Source: Pempheris klunzingeri (lineage: Eukaryota > Chordata > Actinopteri > Acropomatiformes > Pempheridae). From it: a stretch of 64,000 nucleotides of DNA. How positions within the stretch are numbered: the stretch's first letter is position 1; the number at the start of each line of letters is the position of its first letter. Below the pieces are notes generated by a model that saw only the letters and a list, made by a program, of their open reading frames with translations, was not told the origin of the DNA and made no database searches. The position numbers were made by a program, and so were the translations under genes. Positions 25,501-41,524 of this stretch are shown one piece after another. The stretch is from the NCBI RefSeq assembly GCF_042242105.1, contig NW_027254970.1, positions 60,006 through 124,005 of the forward strand. Direction: 5' to 3'.

Positions 25501-28144
25501 CTTGGACCCATTCTCAGATCCCCTTTTGCACTAAAATGCGGCATGGGTAAGTGCAGACACACTCACATCTCCACTGTGTAACACTGTGGTTTGGATAAAT
25601 GAGGGTAAATAGTTCTACAGTACTGTTTTTGTCAGCTGACACACCCTTGCTGTACTTGTGTGTGTACTTCTGGAGTATCTGGAGCTTAAAGGCTCTGCTG
25701 TCTGCAGGAGTGTCCCTCTTGGAGCGCATGATGAATGACTTCTCTCTGTACCGAAAGGACGAGGGTGTGTTTAGCAATCGCTTTGTCACCAAACTTCTGC
25801 GCAACTACAGGTATGGTAGTGCAGATGGTTATGAGTCACTCCGTGATAGAAATTATATGTTTGAGTTTGCACATCTTCCAATCTATTTCTCATCTCCGCT
25901 CGTCCTTTTCAGGTCCCACCCTGCCATTCTGAAGATTCCCAATGAGCTCTTCTACGACGGGGAGCTGCAGGCTTGCGCGGATGAAATTTTACGCAACTCC
26001 TACTGCAGTTGGGAATACCTCCCGAAGCAGGTAACCATTCCTCTTTTGGCACACAGATACTGTACAGTGTATGTACAAACAGAGACTGATCATTTAGAAA
26101 GCAAAGCATTAAAAGTGACTAACACACCTGCACCTCAACACCTAATTATATCTTTGTTATTCAATATATAATGTAGACATTCATTATCATTCTAGAGCTA
26201 AAATAAGTCGAGTAAATTGACCAAATCTATTAATTTAGTGACATAAAACTAATTGCCAGCTATTTTGATAATCGATTTATTGTTTATTAATCTCATCGGT
26301 GAGGATTTGCTGATTTTCTTTTTTTTATGTAATTGTAAATTGAATATATATTAGTTTTTGACTGTTGGCTGAAAAAACAAGCAATCTGACACAACAAATT
26401 ATGATGAGCCTTTTTTCACTATTTTTGAACGTCATAGACTAGATGATTACTAATTCTAAGATTACTAATTGATAATGAAAATAACTGTTCTAACTAATAC
26501 TAGTAGTCACTTTCAGGTGCAGTTTTCTCCTTTTTGACAAATGATTTTCATTGACATAAATTACATTTAATATCTTGATTAATTTAATGATTTTATTGAT
26601 AAATACCTTTATTAAAAAAAATACAAAATTAGTGATTTCCATTTCATTATTGAGGAAAGCAGGTGCCAGTTAATTCTGTATAACACACTATATACTCACT
26701 TGACTGTGCATGTGTTTTAAAGACCAAGAAACCAGCCATATAACGGACTGCGTGGATTTATACACGCTTATCAAGACTAATGCTGTACTTTTTTTTTTTT
26801 TTTTAATATTTTATTTTCCTAATGCTGCACTTTTAAAACTTGGTTAAATGTTGTGAACTGTGGTAACGGTTCTTTTCATTCCACCTCACAGCAGCACCTA
26901 ATCAAAATGGGTTCTGACAAAACATTTTCTGTAATATTTCTAGTGTAAAATATAAAATGTATTTCACATATCTCTCAGGGCTTCCCCTTGATCTTTCATG
27001 GTGTGACCGGAGTCGACGAGCGTGAGGCCAGCAGTCCTTCATTCTTCAACGTAGCAGAGGTGGAGGTGCTGATGGACTACGTGAAGAAACTGCTGCAGAC
27101 GCAAGGCAAGAGAGGCCTGGCTACCATCTCACCAGCACACATAGGCATCATCGCCCCCTACAGGAAACAGGTCTGTATGAATTTAAGTGAACACACACAG
27201 AATACAGCATTGTAGCTTATTGTTCAAATGATCACACGTTGAAGTGGATAAATGACCCATTTGTGTTGGTGTCACACAGGTGCAGAAAATCCGTAGGGCC
27301 CTGGAAAAAGTTGGGAAAGACCTTAAAAAGGACATGAGCACCCTCAAGGTAACTCAACGCTTCACTCTTGTGTAATGTGAAACACGCAGCAGAAGCATTG
27401 TCTTAAGTGTGTATGTATACATTTGTTTCAGGTTGGGTCGGTGGAGGAGTTTCAAGGCCAAGAGAGGAAAGTGATCCTGGTGTCTACAGTTCGGAGCAGC
27501 CCCAATTACATAGAGATAGACCAAAAGTTCAGCCTCGGCTTTGTCAAGAATGAGAAGGTACAGAACAGCAACACATGCACATACACTATATATGTACACA
27601 CAAAACATTGTTCTGAGGCGCTCTTTTCCTGTCCAGAGGTTCAATGTGGCTGTGACTCGAGCTAAAGCCCTGCTGATTGTGGTGGGAAACCCCAGAGTGC
27701 TGACCACAGACCCTACCTGGGCCCGGTAAGCGTCACATGGCTACTTTTGGTCTCTTTTGGCTGTCAGCATACATATACATTAACATTTAAATTGGATTTT
27801 AAATGCAAGAGAACAGCCTCTGTTATCTTTGTCGTTATTCAAATACTCGTCTGCAGGTTCATTCAGTACAGTCAAGATGAAGGCGGCTACACCGGTTTTG
27901 TTCAAGCGGAGGAAGACGAGGACGTGGTGGCGAGACTCGCAGCCCTCTACATTGATATCGAAGTTCAAGGTGACACACGTTTTTATTTTCATTAATACCC
28001 CACCCCCCTTCAAAAATTAACATTTTGAACTGATTTCAAAACTGCCCACCTCACTTCCCGTCTGTGAATCCTTTCTTGCCAGTGGAGACAGCAGAGAGTG
28101 GCGTTCAGCAGCACCTGGACCCCGAGTGGAGGCACGACCTGTGA
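16571..28144 (+). CDS. mov10: MOV10 RNA helicase, full-length second tandem copy
   Basis: Putative MOV10, an SF1 5'-3' RNA helicase of P-bodies/stress granules linked to UPF1, Argonaute and retroelement/virus restriction. Coding exons: 16571-16704, 16792-16894, 17753-17934, 20185-20278, 20378-20519, 20622-20874, 20989-21102, 22579-22759, 23253-23395, 23516-23692, 24331-24443, 24601-24797, 25000-25097, 25269-25366, 25448-25546, 25708-25810, 25913-26030, 26979-27170, 27280-27348, 27432-27557, 27637-27725, 27857-27969, 28083-28144. All junctions are in phase; 999 aa, about the length of human MOV10 (1003). The start has a strong context (ACCATGG) and an acceptor AG three bases before it, so the 5' leader is spliced. 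Motifs: Walker A 541-548, DEAGH 661-665, GDPKQLGP 690-697, RNYRSHP 741-747, [10 protein letters not shown] 872-881, [10 protein letters not shown] 913-922; the end, LDPEWRHDL, matches the family's PEWR tail. Intron 3 holds a Tc1-like copy, intron 7 a retroposed unit and intron 17 a MITE; none disturbs an exon. Confidence 0.96.
18501..20076 (+). mobile_element. Tc1-like transposon with long inverted repeats
   Basis: The element is bounded by TA dinucleotides (18501-18502 and 20075-20076), the usual Tc1/mariner target duplication. Outer ends read CACTCCCCTCCAAAAGTATT and its reverse complement; the terminal inverted repeats extend about 180-200 bases with few mismatches. It lies in intron 3 of the full-length mov10, in the same orientation. 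Its length, about 1.57 kb, is near that of intact Tc1-like elements. Confidence 0.95.
18827..19821 (+). pseudogene. Broken Tc1-like transposase
   Basis: 18827-19276 encodes the N-terminal paired-type helix-turn-helix region ([20 protein letters not shown]) and the GRPRK linker. The catalytic domain follows in other frames: [12 protein letters not shown] near 19262-19305, [12 protein letters not shown] with VMAWACM near 19330-19400, [12 protein letters not shown] near 19546, SPDFNPIEH near 19640, ending [18 protein letters not shown]. The frame is broken after KNRKFYG, where the segment that usually precedes the first catalytic Asp is missing, again near 19303, and by a stop or shift near 19671. 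The DDE residues can still be located but not in one frame, so this copy cannot make active transposase. Confidence 0.92.
21478..21768 (+). CDS. Small single-pass membrane protein ORF within retroposed unit
   Basis: A 96-residue ORF starts in a near-ideal context (ACCATGG). Residues 1-60 are polar and acidic towards the end ([10 protein letters not shown]); residues 61-81 ([20 protein letters not shown] and the next Tyr) form a strong hydrophobic helix; a short basic tail with YRQNWKQSR follows, suggesting an N-out/C-in single-pass topology. There is no signal peptide. It lies on the same strand as mov10 but within its intron, and belongs to the retroposed unit, not to mov10. I do not recognise a named family. 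It may be a retroelement-encoded protein, a retrocopy of a small membrane protein, or an inactive relic; the frame is intact. Confidence 0.5.
   Translation: MELVNWSLHAVDKIFSTRRAVPGEPACPQGTFPAGYTVDSWDKWRTMCLADLSIEDVEDVYLFGSMMIGALLIGFCFALMYRQNWKQSRAPLRCRP
22502..22530. repeat. (ATTGA)n tail
   Basis: Five-base tandem repeat closing the retroposed unit just upstream of exon 8 of mov10 copy 2. Confidence 0.9.
26194..26494. mobile_element. MITE-like repeat, family B copy (intron 17 of mov10 copy 2)
   Basis: The block carries the phrase TGCCAGCTATTTTGATAATC and later a GATTACTAATT end. Related blocks occur near 37610-37760, 44979-45305 and 52420-52747, all with TTTGGACTGTTG-type internal sequence or the AATCGATTAAT motif. 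It is a very common teleost dispersed repeat type. Borders are approximate. Confidence 0.6.
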
Positions 28145-28673
28145 GGGGAGAGGAGAGCCCAAACTACCATCCGGAGCACTTGAAAGGATTCATTTTAGTT
28201 AATTTAGCTTTTAGTCAAGTACTTGAAACAAAATATTCATGAAAAGGTTTCTGTATTTTCACTCAAATTCTCAGAAAACAGCTTACATTTTCCACATTAA
28301 AAGGTATGTATCTACAAGACAAAAATAACATTCCAAATATCTCTGAAATGTCAGGTTGTTGTAATGTCAGCTGTATGAACTAGACCAAAGACCATGAAGG
28401 ACAGGGAGCTGATTGCTGTATAGACTGTCTTAGCTACCTCAGTGGACTGTACTAACACTGTTTCTGCTCTTCTTACTCAGTTAATATGATTTGGAGATTT
28501 TAATTTTCAATTTGAAATGAATGTATATTGTTGAATGAACGGAGTCTCAGGTATGTTACTTAATTGATTTAAGTTTTTGCATCAATCGTGTAGTTTGCCG
28601 ATTAATTGAATCAACGGTGTCAAAGTGTCCAATCTAGTTTTATATCACTAGGAGCTATTTTTGACAGTTAGCA

Positions 28674-28750
28674 AATAAAAATTGTGTATGGCCCATTTTT
28701 AACTATTTTCTGAATTTGAAAACCTAAGCTATTTTAAAACATGAAATAAA
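28674..28750 (+). terminator. Polyadenylation signals of mov10 copy 2
   Basis: AATAAA at 28674-28679 and at 28745-28750, 530-606 bases after the stop codon. Further AATAAA hexamers at 28998-29007 allow a longer 3' end that would nearly meet the convergent rhoc 3' end. Confidence 0.5.
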
Positions 28751-28898
28751 AGAGCTCTAAATGTGTAAATTGTTCGGCCCAGTTGGCATTTGTTGGGTTT
28801 GATTTCTTTGGGTGTTGCTCTTAAAAGGGAAAAATAATGGTTAGTTTTAGATGCCGAATGTAAAATTTGTGTAAAAGTAAAATAGCATTTTGATAAAT

Positions 28899-28921
28899 CT
28901 TACTTGGACAAACCAAGTAAG
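28899..28921. other. Small perfect stem-loop between convergent genes
   Basis: CTTACTTGG and CCAAGTAAG form a 9-bp perfect stem around a five-base loop, in the space between the mov10 and rhoc 3' ends. No function can be assigned. Confidence 0.4.
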
Positions 28922-29056
28922 AACATGAATGTAAAAATGCATTTACAAAAAAACAAAAAGCCTTCGTAAGACTGACTTTCACTGCTAATTTGTAAAAAAT
29001 AAATAAAACTGCAAGCAAATCAAACCAGCTTATATTACGTAGTTTTCCAAAAATAC

Positions 29057-30817
29057 TTTAATAACATGTTTGTCTCACCCACACATTCAACTCCTGTTTG
29101 TAAAGCATCATCACAATCAACATTTTCTCTTGAACTATGGTGTGTGACATTACAGACATAGAGGCACTCTTCAGGGATTAGCCTAAGCCCGCATAACAGC
29201 CAAATTACATTTACATACAGTGTGTTCAGGGCTCTTTCATGACAGGACCTGTTAAGTAACGTGTATTGCATCTCTTTGCTCCAGCCGTGATACAGAAGCA
29301 CACACTGACAGCATTGGAGGGTTAGCTCTAAGAAGATGAGGTGGCTTGATGACTTTATGTCATGAGAAGAAGAAGTGTGGAGAAAATTACTGATGTCCAA
29401 ATTGTGAAAACAGCCACATGAAGTTGCCTCTCAGGCTTTTCCTCTAAATTCTGTTGCAATTTAATGACACAGATGTAAAAACTAGTTCAAATTTAGTTTC
29501 AGCTTTGAGGCCAAACACCACAGTTGTTCCCTGACATATACACCCTCTGTAGATTTTTATCAAGGGGCTACTCAAGAGAAAATATTTGACTGGACGCTGG
29601 CGATGCACTCATATCCTTATTCACATTTAAAGGAAATGCCTCTTGGGTATGGAGTAAAATCAAGGCCCAATTTCAAATAGTCCAGAGAGCTGTTGATCTG
29701 GTGAGCCAATCTGATGAGATGGCACACTGGTAATAAAGTCAGTTGGTAATTTCATTAAAACTTTTATACACAGAACAGGCTTACGATCTGTCTGAATGTC
29801 AATATGGCTGTATTTACTGTGCATCCATTATCCAACCTGCAGATTACAGTTTTCCTCAGGGAGTCCAGGACACAGTGATGTGGAATCACTGTTTACTGGA
29901 TCTGAATCCCCAGTACAGAATTCAGACAGGAGGAAGGCGGAGGTGACGTCATAACAGAGGCGAGTCTGTCAGAGCCAGTGTGAGCGTGACTGAGAGTACT
30001 GTGCCCATGACAATGGACCACTGTCTCCAGTGCCAGTTTAAGCTGTCACCATGAAAGAGAGACAGAGCTAGGTGCAGTCCAAAATCTCTCTGCACAAAAT
30101 AGTCGCTGCTGCTTCAGTTTATGTAGGTTTTGGTGGATTAATGCAGAGTGAACAGGCTCTAAATTTAGTCCTTTCTGTCAGAAGCGAAAGCTGGGGAAAA
30201 ACAGAGCTCTGCTGACTCAGCAATTGGTGAAATAGCACTTTGAGGGTGTGAAATGAATAGCGGTATGACAAACAGGTGGATCGTGACTGAAGGAGACTGA
30301 GTCGTACATGCAGGTTCAAGAGAGGCATGGGGCTCTGTACTAATCTAAAGCAAATCTAAAACTGTCTGCGACTTGCAGCCGTGAGCTGAGAGCGAGACAG
30401 TAAGTATGTGAGCTTCAAGACCCTTCTCTGTAAACAATCATGACAGAGGCTGACGCATGATATATTTGTAAAGTATATGCACATATAAATACAAACATAC
30501 ATTCATATAGGCGGAAGGGGCAGATCCTTCACACAGACAGGCTGGTATGCTGGTGGAGAAAAACAAAATGGCAAGGAAACAAAACCGACAGTGTGTGAGT
30601 AGCAGAGGAAATAGGTTTAAAAAAGGCTGATTTGTTTTGCTTTTAAACAGGTGTGTCAGTCTTTCATATTCTTCTATGGCATTTCTGCATCTGTGAAGTA
30701 AGTATAGTCCACGGAAGCCATTGATTTAAGGTTTCTCTAGGTTTGCTCTGTGTGTAACAGGGAGAGGGAGGGGGGTGTCCTCCCTCAGGTGCTGATTGGC
30801 TGACAAACTGTGTCCGC
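29057..30817 (-). other. rhoc: Probable 3' untranslated region of rhoc
   Basis: Minus-strand sequence downstream of the rhoc stop codon. The first plausible poly(A) signal is the variant ATTAAA (plus-strand TTTAAT at 29057-29062), giving a 3' UTR of about 1.75 kb. No canonical AATAAA is visible on this strand in the interval. A CRE-like TGACGTCA palindrome lies at 29944-29951. Extent is inferred. Confidence 0.4.
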
Positions 30818-34981
<4,164 letters not shown>

Positions 34982-35744
34982 CTACAAACAGAACAAACTG
35001 TGGTTAGTCTATATGGAAAAGACTCAGATGCATAGGATAGACCAAACAATCAGTGAACTGGTGAAAACAAGATGATTCAAACAGGGCGGAGGTGAAACAA
35101 TGAAACCAGATATATTAAGAGTTAGAACGAGGGGGAAAAAAAGACGATCAAAGTCCATTTTAGAGCCGCACCCTCTTCCCTTTCCTGGGCTGCGTCCTGT
35201 GTGTGAGGTGAAAAACAGAGCCAGGCTGTGGATTCAACATTAGTGGGAGGGAAGAGAACAGGAGGAGAGCCTCTGTGCTCTACACACTGCTGCACATGCA
35301 TGGCCTCTGGCACAAAAAGGATTTTTAATGTGTCACTTCTACATCCCTGTGGCCACGTGATCCACAGCTCTTACTGGTTTTTGATGACACCTCTGTATTG
35401 CACACAAATCCTCTCCTGTTCTCTTTGCTTTCATCCACGGAAGGAGTGCATGTGTGAGTGCAACGTGGCCACGCACACACCAACACACACGGATCAATAG
35501 CCATCTACCCACAAGCTGACAATAATGGAGAGAACGCAGTAGGTGATGAGACAACCTACTGGCTGCCTGCCAGCAGCATCAGCTTTCACCAGTCTAAGAC
35601 TACCTGGACCAAAACAAAGACTCTCACCTCCGCCATCACAAAACCATCTAAATCACAGCTGATAAATGGTAGAAAGATACACCCTAATTAATGAAATAAT
35701 CAATAGTTTTACATTAACAGTGAATGGTATGGCTACTGGTGTGT

Positions 35745-36060
35745 GAAAGGTGTCACTCATAGTGATGAACCTGTAGAAAATTATCACCCGACTGCACTTC
35801 TCAACTCCACAGAGCTTTATAGCATCTTCCACCTCATTGCGTTGGTTTCTAACCGCTCTCATAGCACTGTTTAGGCTCTTAACCCTAGTGAACATAGTGG
35901 AGCAGCTACAGAGCCTCATATTTCCCTCAGGAAGTAGTAGGGACCTAAAAGGAGTACTGGGCTTATATTTGCCAGTCGGCCATAGACGTGACTCCAAACA
36001 AGTGATAATGTTGCTTCGTATCTGCAGCAAATAAGCAACTGTTTGCTAACAAGTTTGCCA
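35745..36060. mobile_element. Dispersed repeat, family D copy 1
   Basis: Begins GAAAGGTGTCACTCATAGTG, contains ATTATCACCCGACT, GCAGCTACAGAGCC, GACTCCAAACAAGTGATAA and ends near GCTAACAAGTTTGCC. A diverged copy at 55636-56036 keeps these blocks in the same order. No coding capacity. Confidence 0.6.
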
Positions 36061-37609
36061 TGTCAACTTAAAAAGGTCATGTGTCTGGTGTGTTAAGTGT
36101 TGTGTTCCCTGCCAAGAGGCTTAACAGTCGGTCATTACATGTTTAAGGAGCCTAGAAGTAAAACAACTTATCCTGTGGAGTAAAACAGTGACCCAAGAAA
36201 ACAGCAAATCTAAATACAGATAAAATTACTTCTTTCATAATCAGTACAGCTCAACAAACCACTCAGACACCAACAAATATACAACTGTAATATCTCTCCA
36301 ACAGAGTTTTGCTGCACTTGTGTATAAACAGTTGGTTCCTCTGAAATGGTCTGAGTGGGCTGGGGAGGCACAAAATACAAATAATAGATACAAAATATTC
36401 ATAGAAACTAAAGCCAATTAAATTCTTACAAACTGCCTGATGGCTCGTCAATGCAGAGTGACCAAAACAATTTATTCTGTCAAAACCCTGCAGTGTACAT
36501 TATTTTCTTCAGCTCTGTAAACAATGAGTCCTAGAGATAACCAAGAGGACCCAGGACCAGGTGTTTGTGTACGTTCAAGAATTAAATGTGCATCTCCACA
36601 GTTTCCTCTGCTTCTATTGGCCACAGTCATTTTCACCACAAGAAGAAAAAACGCAATTGTTCAGTTTGCTTTTCTCTCCCACACATTAAATCAGGCCAGT
36701 GTGTTGTCAGTTTGTCTCTGGAGAGAGCCACCTGTTCTCTGTGATAGCAGGCTGCTGCTACTCCATACATCATACTGTCACTGCCAGAGGGAAGACACAC
36801 ACACACACACACGTGAGTGGTAGGTACCGTGCAGCCCCAGAAAGCTTCAGAAAACGGGGTTTGTCCTGCAGATTTTGTGTTGTGACAAATAATGCAGTTT
36901 ATTGATGATGATAGCATGCTGACTACTCCAACATTGGCAGCACATGGTGTGTATTGGGGGACTGTGCCACTACAAGGACAGGGGCAGTGACACCAAGGAC
37001 TCCAATGAAGCCTGCAGCATACCTGATCACAACTGAACAATGCCAGCATATAGCTTTGGTCCACTTCACCTGTCTTAGTCTATCGTCATTGTTGTGAACT
37101 GAGAAACTGTAATTTTCCCAAACAGCAGCCTTAAATGATACTGGAGGATCTTCCAGCTCCGGCTTATCTGCTTTCGCCATAACTACAAACTGGTTTGTGC
37201 TAAATTACATGCAATCTCTCTGCGGCATGCGCTTGTGAATGCACGCATGGTGACCGAGATTACTTCATGAGGTGTGCATGTGCTGAATGGATGACACCCA
37301 GCACATGGGTATATCTTGCTACGGAGAGAAACTGAGTTTTAAATTAAGTTCCGCACATGCACTAAAAAAGGCTAAAACAACGGTGCATTAGTTCCATATA
37401 CACACGAACCAAACCAAAAAGACTAATACTGAAAATTTCCGAAAAACCCCTAGTAATTGTAGTAGTAGAGATGTTTATGGAAGTAAGACAAATGGACCTG
37501 AAACATTTAATCATTTAGCCTAATTATTTTGGTAAATCAAATAGGATGAAGTAAGTTTTCATGAAAACTTGCCAAACATTAGAGAGTTCTAGCCTTTCTG
37601 GCCTGAGTG

Positions 37610-37760
37610 ATTGTAACCGATATATCTTTAGGTTTTGGACTGTTTGTCAGACAAACCAGGACGTTTGAAGATGTCACTTCAGGAAGCTGTGATCAACATT
37701 TTCACTACTGTCTAGCATCTAATCCAAAGGAGAAATCAGTTAATCAAGAGGTAGAAAGAA
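37610..37760. mobile_element. Family B repeat fragment
   Basis: Contains GGTTTTGGACTGTTTGTCAG and ATTTTCACTACTGTCTAG, shared with the copy at 44979-45305. Truncated at the left. Confidence 0.5.
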
Positions 37761-39229
37761 AGGCAAGGATATATGTAAAATATAACTTAAATATGAGATT
37801 AGGAAAGCAACACAGCTGAATTAACAACACAGTACTGAATTCAGACCTAGAATAGATGAATAGTCCTTCTTCAAACCATGCAAGTATAAAAATACATATA
37901 ATACAAAATAATTGACAGCTGTGACATTTACATGTAACAAACAAAGTCCCAGACAGTGAAGAGGTGAGTCGACACCTGTTAAGCTGGTGGCAGGGGAACC
38001 AGTAAAATATATTTTTTAAGGTTTCACTGCATTAATTATCTCAAATGATTCACTTGTATGCTCTTGGTGCACAGTTCACACTCCCTGCAGGTGGCTGACA
38101 GTAAAAGCTTTGCTTTGAAGATGACAAAGCATGACTTTTCTTATACAAAGCTGAAGTCAGTCTTCAGTTAAAATAACTGGTAAAGATCTGCAGGTGCTTA
38201 ATGTGTTTTTCTCATTTCCTTTCTCTGCTTCCTGTCACTTCCTGGTAAGACATAAACAGTAGTGAGGGGGGAGAGTAATGAGCAACAGGAAAGACAACTG
38301 TCTCCCTCTCTGAGTTTCTCCCCTCGGGTCACTTCAAATAATCCTTATTAGCACAAGGACGAGTCCAAGGCAACCAGTCACTCCTCTTCTTTTTCCTCAT
38401 CTTTAAACAGCTGGGACTCGTGGTGCAATTTCCATGTTCATTTTATCAGTCTGCTAAAAGATAGTGTGTGTGAGGGTTCATGGAGAGCAGACTTACACAG
38501 GGTCATATGAATATTATATTAAGTCAGTACTACCTAGGGACACTTTTCACTTTTCTATGGCCTTCAAGTGAGTTTAACTGCATTTTAATATGATACTTAA
38601 TCATATTACAGAGGCTACATTCACCTCATTAAAAGCAAAGGAAATGCACCCAAGAATTAAATCTTACAGCGTCAGCAGCTATTCATTGTTTTACCATTTG
38701 CTTTTTATTATGACACTCTGTGCCATATTCAGCAATCAATAATTAAGTGTGCCCTGGATTTTATGTTGTACTAAGTAGGCCTCTGTCAGTGATGGAGGAA
38801 AAATAATTAAAAAAAAAAAAAAAAACAGTCAAAATGTGCCCATAAATAATTGAAATAAGGATAGCTATCTGTGTGGCGTTGAACTCACTCATAGAAGCAG
38901 CAGTGAACTGGATATATGAGAGCCGGAGACCAAGCTGGTCACATGTCATTACAGCTGCATAAATCTGAGTTACAAAGAACAAGAAGAACGCGAAAATGAA
39001 CAGAAGACATATTCTAAGTGCCAGTCCACAGACACGCACGTGCACACACACACACACACCTCGGAGAACGGGCGTATAGCTGTGCAGGAGAATGCGTGTT
39101 CACACGTGTCTTGGGATGAATGATCCTGTCTTGCGTAATGTTTGTCCCTGTGCGGGGTAGCAAAGGACAAAGTTCTCATTCCTAGCACATGCAGCACATA
39201 CGCTCATTTCTCCCTGGCAGGTTTTGACT

Positions 39230-39700
39230 CACCCCTGCGGGAGTAACGCATTAGCCGGTCTTGTTCATTAGAAGTGGTAGAGAAAGCAAACCACCCAGTG
39301 AGCTCCAGGAGGGACAATAAGAAACCCTCTCTTCTTGAAGTATCAACCAGTTTCTAATCAGCAAACTCGTTTTATTTACATCATCCCATCAAGAGTATGC
39401 AGAAGCCATAAAACTCCTATAATTAAATCATCCTCATGTCTTAATAATGATTCGGTCATTGAGATGATTTAATAATAGGAGTTTCAGTATTCATGGCTTA
39501 CTCATTAAGTCACGAAGGCTTGCACCGGTCCAACTCAAGCAGAATCATCAAAGTACATACAGGGATTTGTGTATTTTCACCTGAACAACAGAGACATTTC
39601 CCAGCTGATAAAATGCCTTTAAGATATGATCCAACCCCACAGGGCGAGGAGCCGCAAAGGTTAGGTCTGATCTAATCCTGTATGATATTAGACTTATCTA
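39230..39700. promoter_or_regulatory. Candidate conserved non-coding element in rhoc intron 1
   Basis: Complex, non-repetitive AT-rich sequence with several homeodomain-like ATTA/TAAT cores around the hairpin at 39411-39484. No protein-like frame. Enhancer character is a guess from sequence texture and intron position. Confidence 0.25.
39411..39484. other. Hairpin: 22-bp inverted repeat with one mismatch
   Basis: The arms at 39411-39432 and 39463-39484 are complementary over 22 bases with one mismatch, around a 30-base loop. Outside them GCCAT (before the left arm) and ATGGC (after the right arm) extend the pairing past an eight-base bulge. Size is near that of a microRNA precursor, but the loop is long. 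Could be a regulatory palindrome, a structured intronic RNA or a tiny MITE. Confidence 0.6.
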
Positions 39701-40054
39701 AAGGCTGAAGGCACTCAAGAGTTCCAAAGATCAAAACAGACAGTTACTATACATGTTTTACTCATTACATTTTGAAGACATTAATCATTCTGACTATTCA
39801 AAAAAGCCCAAAGCATTTCCAATCTTTTCTCGGTTTGTTCTAGATGGGCCAGCTGTTGAAAAACACCCCACTGAGCTCTGTTAAAACAGTGGAACTGCAC
39901 AGTGTTGTGAATGGGTGAATTATGTGTGGAGAACATCTGTTTCAATAAATGATATAAACAGCAGCAAACAATGCAATCAGGGCTGCTATGGATGAAAAAA
40001 GAAGATAAAAACTTGCCTTTGTTTCTTTTGATTTTGAGAGAACACTTTTAAAAA

Positions 40055-40075
40055 AGCTGCCAATTATTGGCAGCT
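40055..40075. other. Perfect palindrome (9-bp arms)
   Basis: AGCTGCCAA-TTA-TTGGCAGCT forms a perfect stem with a three-base loop in rhoc intron 1. Possible dimeric protein-binding site; function unknown. Confidence 0.5.
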
Positions 40076-41419
40076 ACATTTGAGCATTAGTATGTTGTTG
40101 TTTCGTGGAAAGCTGTCCAACCTTTCTGCCACCCACAATGAGAGACACGTCTCTCTTCACAGGCAGTCCCACCACACACCACTCCACAGGCCATTGTACA
40201 AAATAATTTAGGAAATCACTTAAATGTTACATCTGATCATAACCAAACAACACTCATCACCTGGCTTAGGCTGTGTTCAGGCGGACTTTAACTATGCGAG
40301 GAAAAATAATACTGCATCCTAATTAATTTGAATGAGGCCAATCCGGCAATGAGGGGGTTCAGGCGAAAAAATGTAGGGTCAGCCAGCAATAAAGTTAGAA
40401 CCTAAACCTGGCTCAAGTTTTAATGCAAAGCAATGTGACGTCTTCTAGCAAGGCGCTGTTGTGTGACCAATTAAATACTTGCAAGCACACATTCCCGGAG
40501 GATTACTTTGTAACATGAACAGCATATTTCTACCGTTTACCTCGTGATCAGTGTGACAAAAGGCAAAACGGCTGCTGGTGTGATAACTTGCCTCAGAGTA
40601 TAGTTAAACCGCCGCACAGTGTTTTGGCATCTGAGAAGCCTTCAGACTGTAGATCTGTTGAGTGGAAGTCCTGGGCCGTATTTCATGTCTCACAGGCTCC
40701 TCAAGAAAACCAGCTCAATGATGCAAACCACCTCGACAGAGGTGAGGTACTCTCAACAGCCTGAAGAACGCAGATTGGAGTGCCTTCAGGAAAGTTGGTA
40801 AATGTCTGTGAGTGGTTACGTTGAGTCTGGTCTTGAATGAAAATCTACAGAGAACTGAAGGTGTCACTTCAGAACAGCAAGGAAAATAGAAAGAAATCGC
40901 TGAAATCTTGATGTGAAAACAGTCAAAACTTCGTGCTTCTTCTGTACTGTCCTGAATAAAGAGTCTGGGTACACACATGGGTAAATGTGGTTTCACTTTC
41001 CTTAAATTTACCAGCTTGAATTTTTTTCCTTATTCAGCCAAAGGCTAAGGACAGTACATACAACATCTGTGACCTTGGCTAAAGATGTTTACTGAATAAG
41101 GACAGAAAAATGGGTAAATATAGAATTACAAGAAGATAAACTAGGAGGATTTCAGCTGCTCAACAGATCTGCACCTGACCACGACTGAATAAATATGTCC
41201 TCCCTAAATCCCTTTTCTTTGGAAAGTGGCACAAGCTCTGCTGGGACCCCCCACCGGTCAAATATAAACTACCTCTACACTTGCTGGTGATGAACAAAAC
41301 ATTTGAGCTGTTACAGACAAATATTAACTGAGGGTTAGCAGCTCAGGTATTGACACACTGATTGGTCAAAGCAGCAAAATGCATTCCACATGATGATTAA
41401 TAACAGGTCACTGGATGCT

Positions 41420-41524
<105 letters not shown>

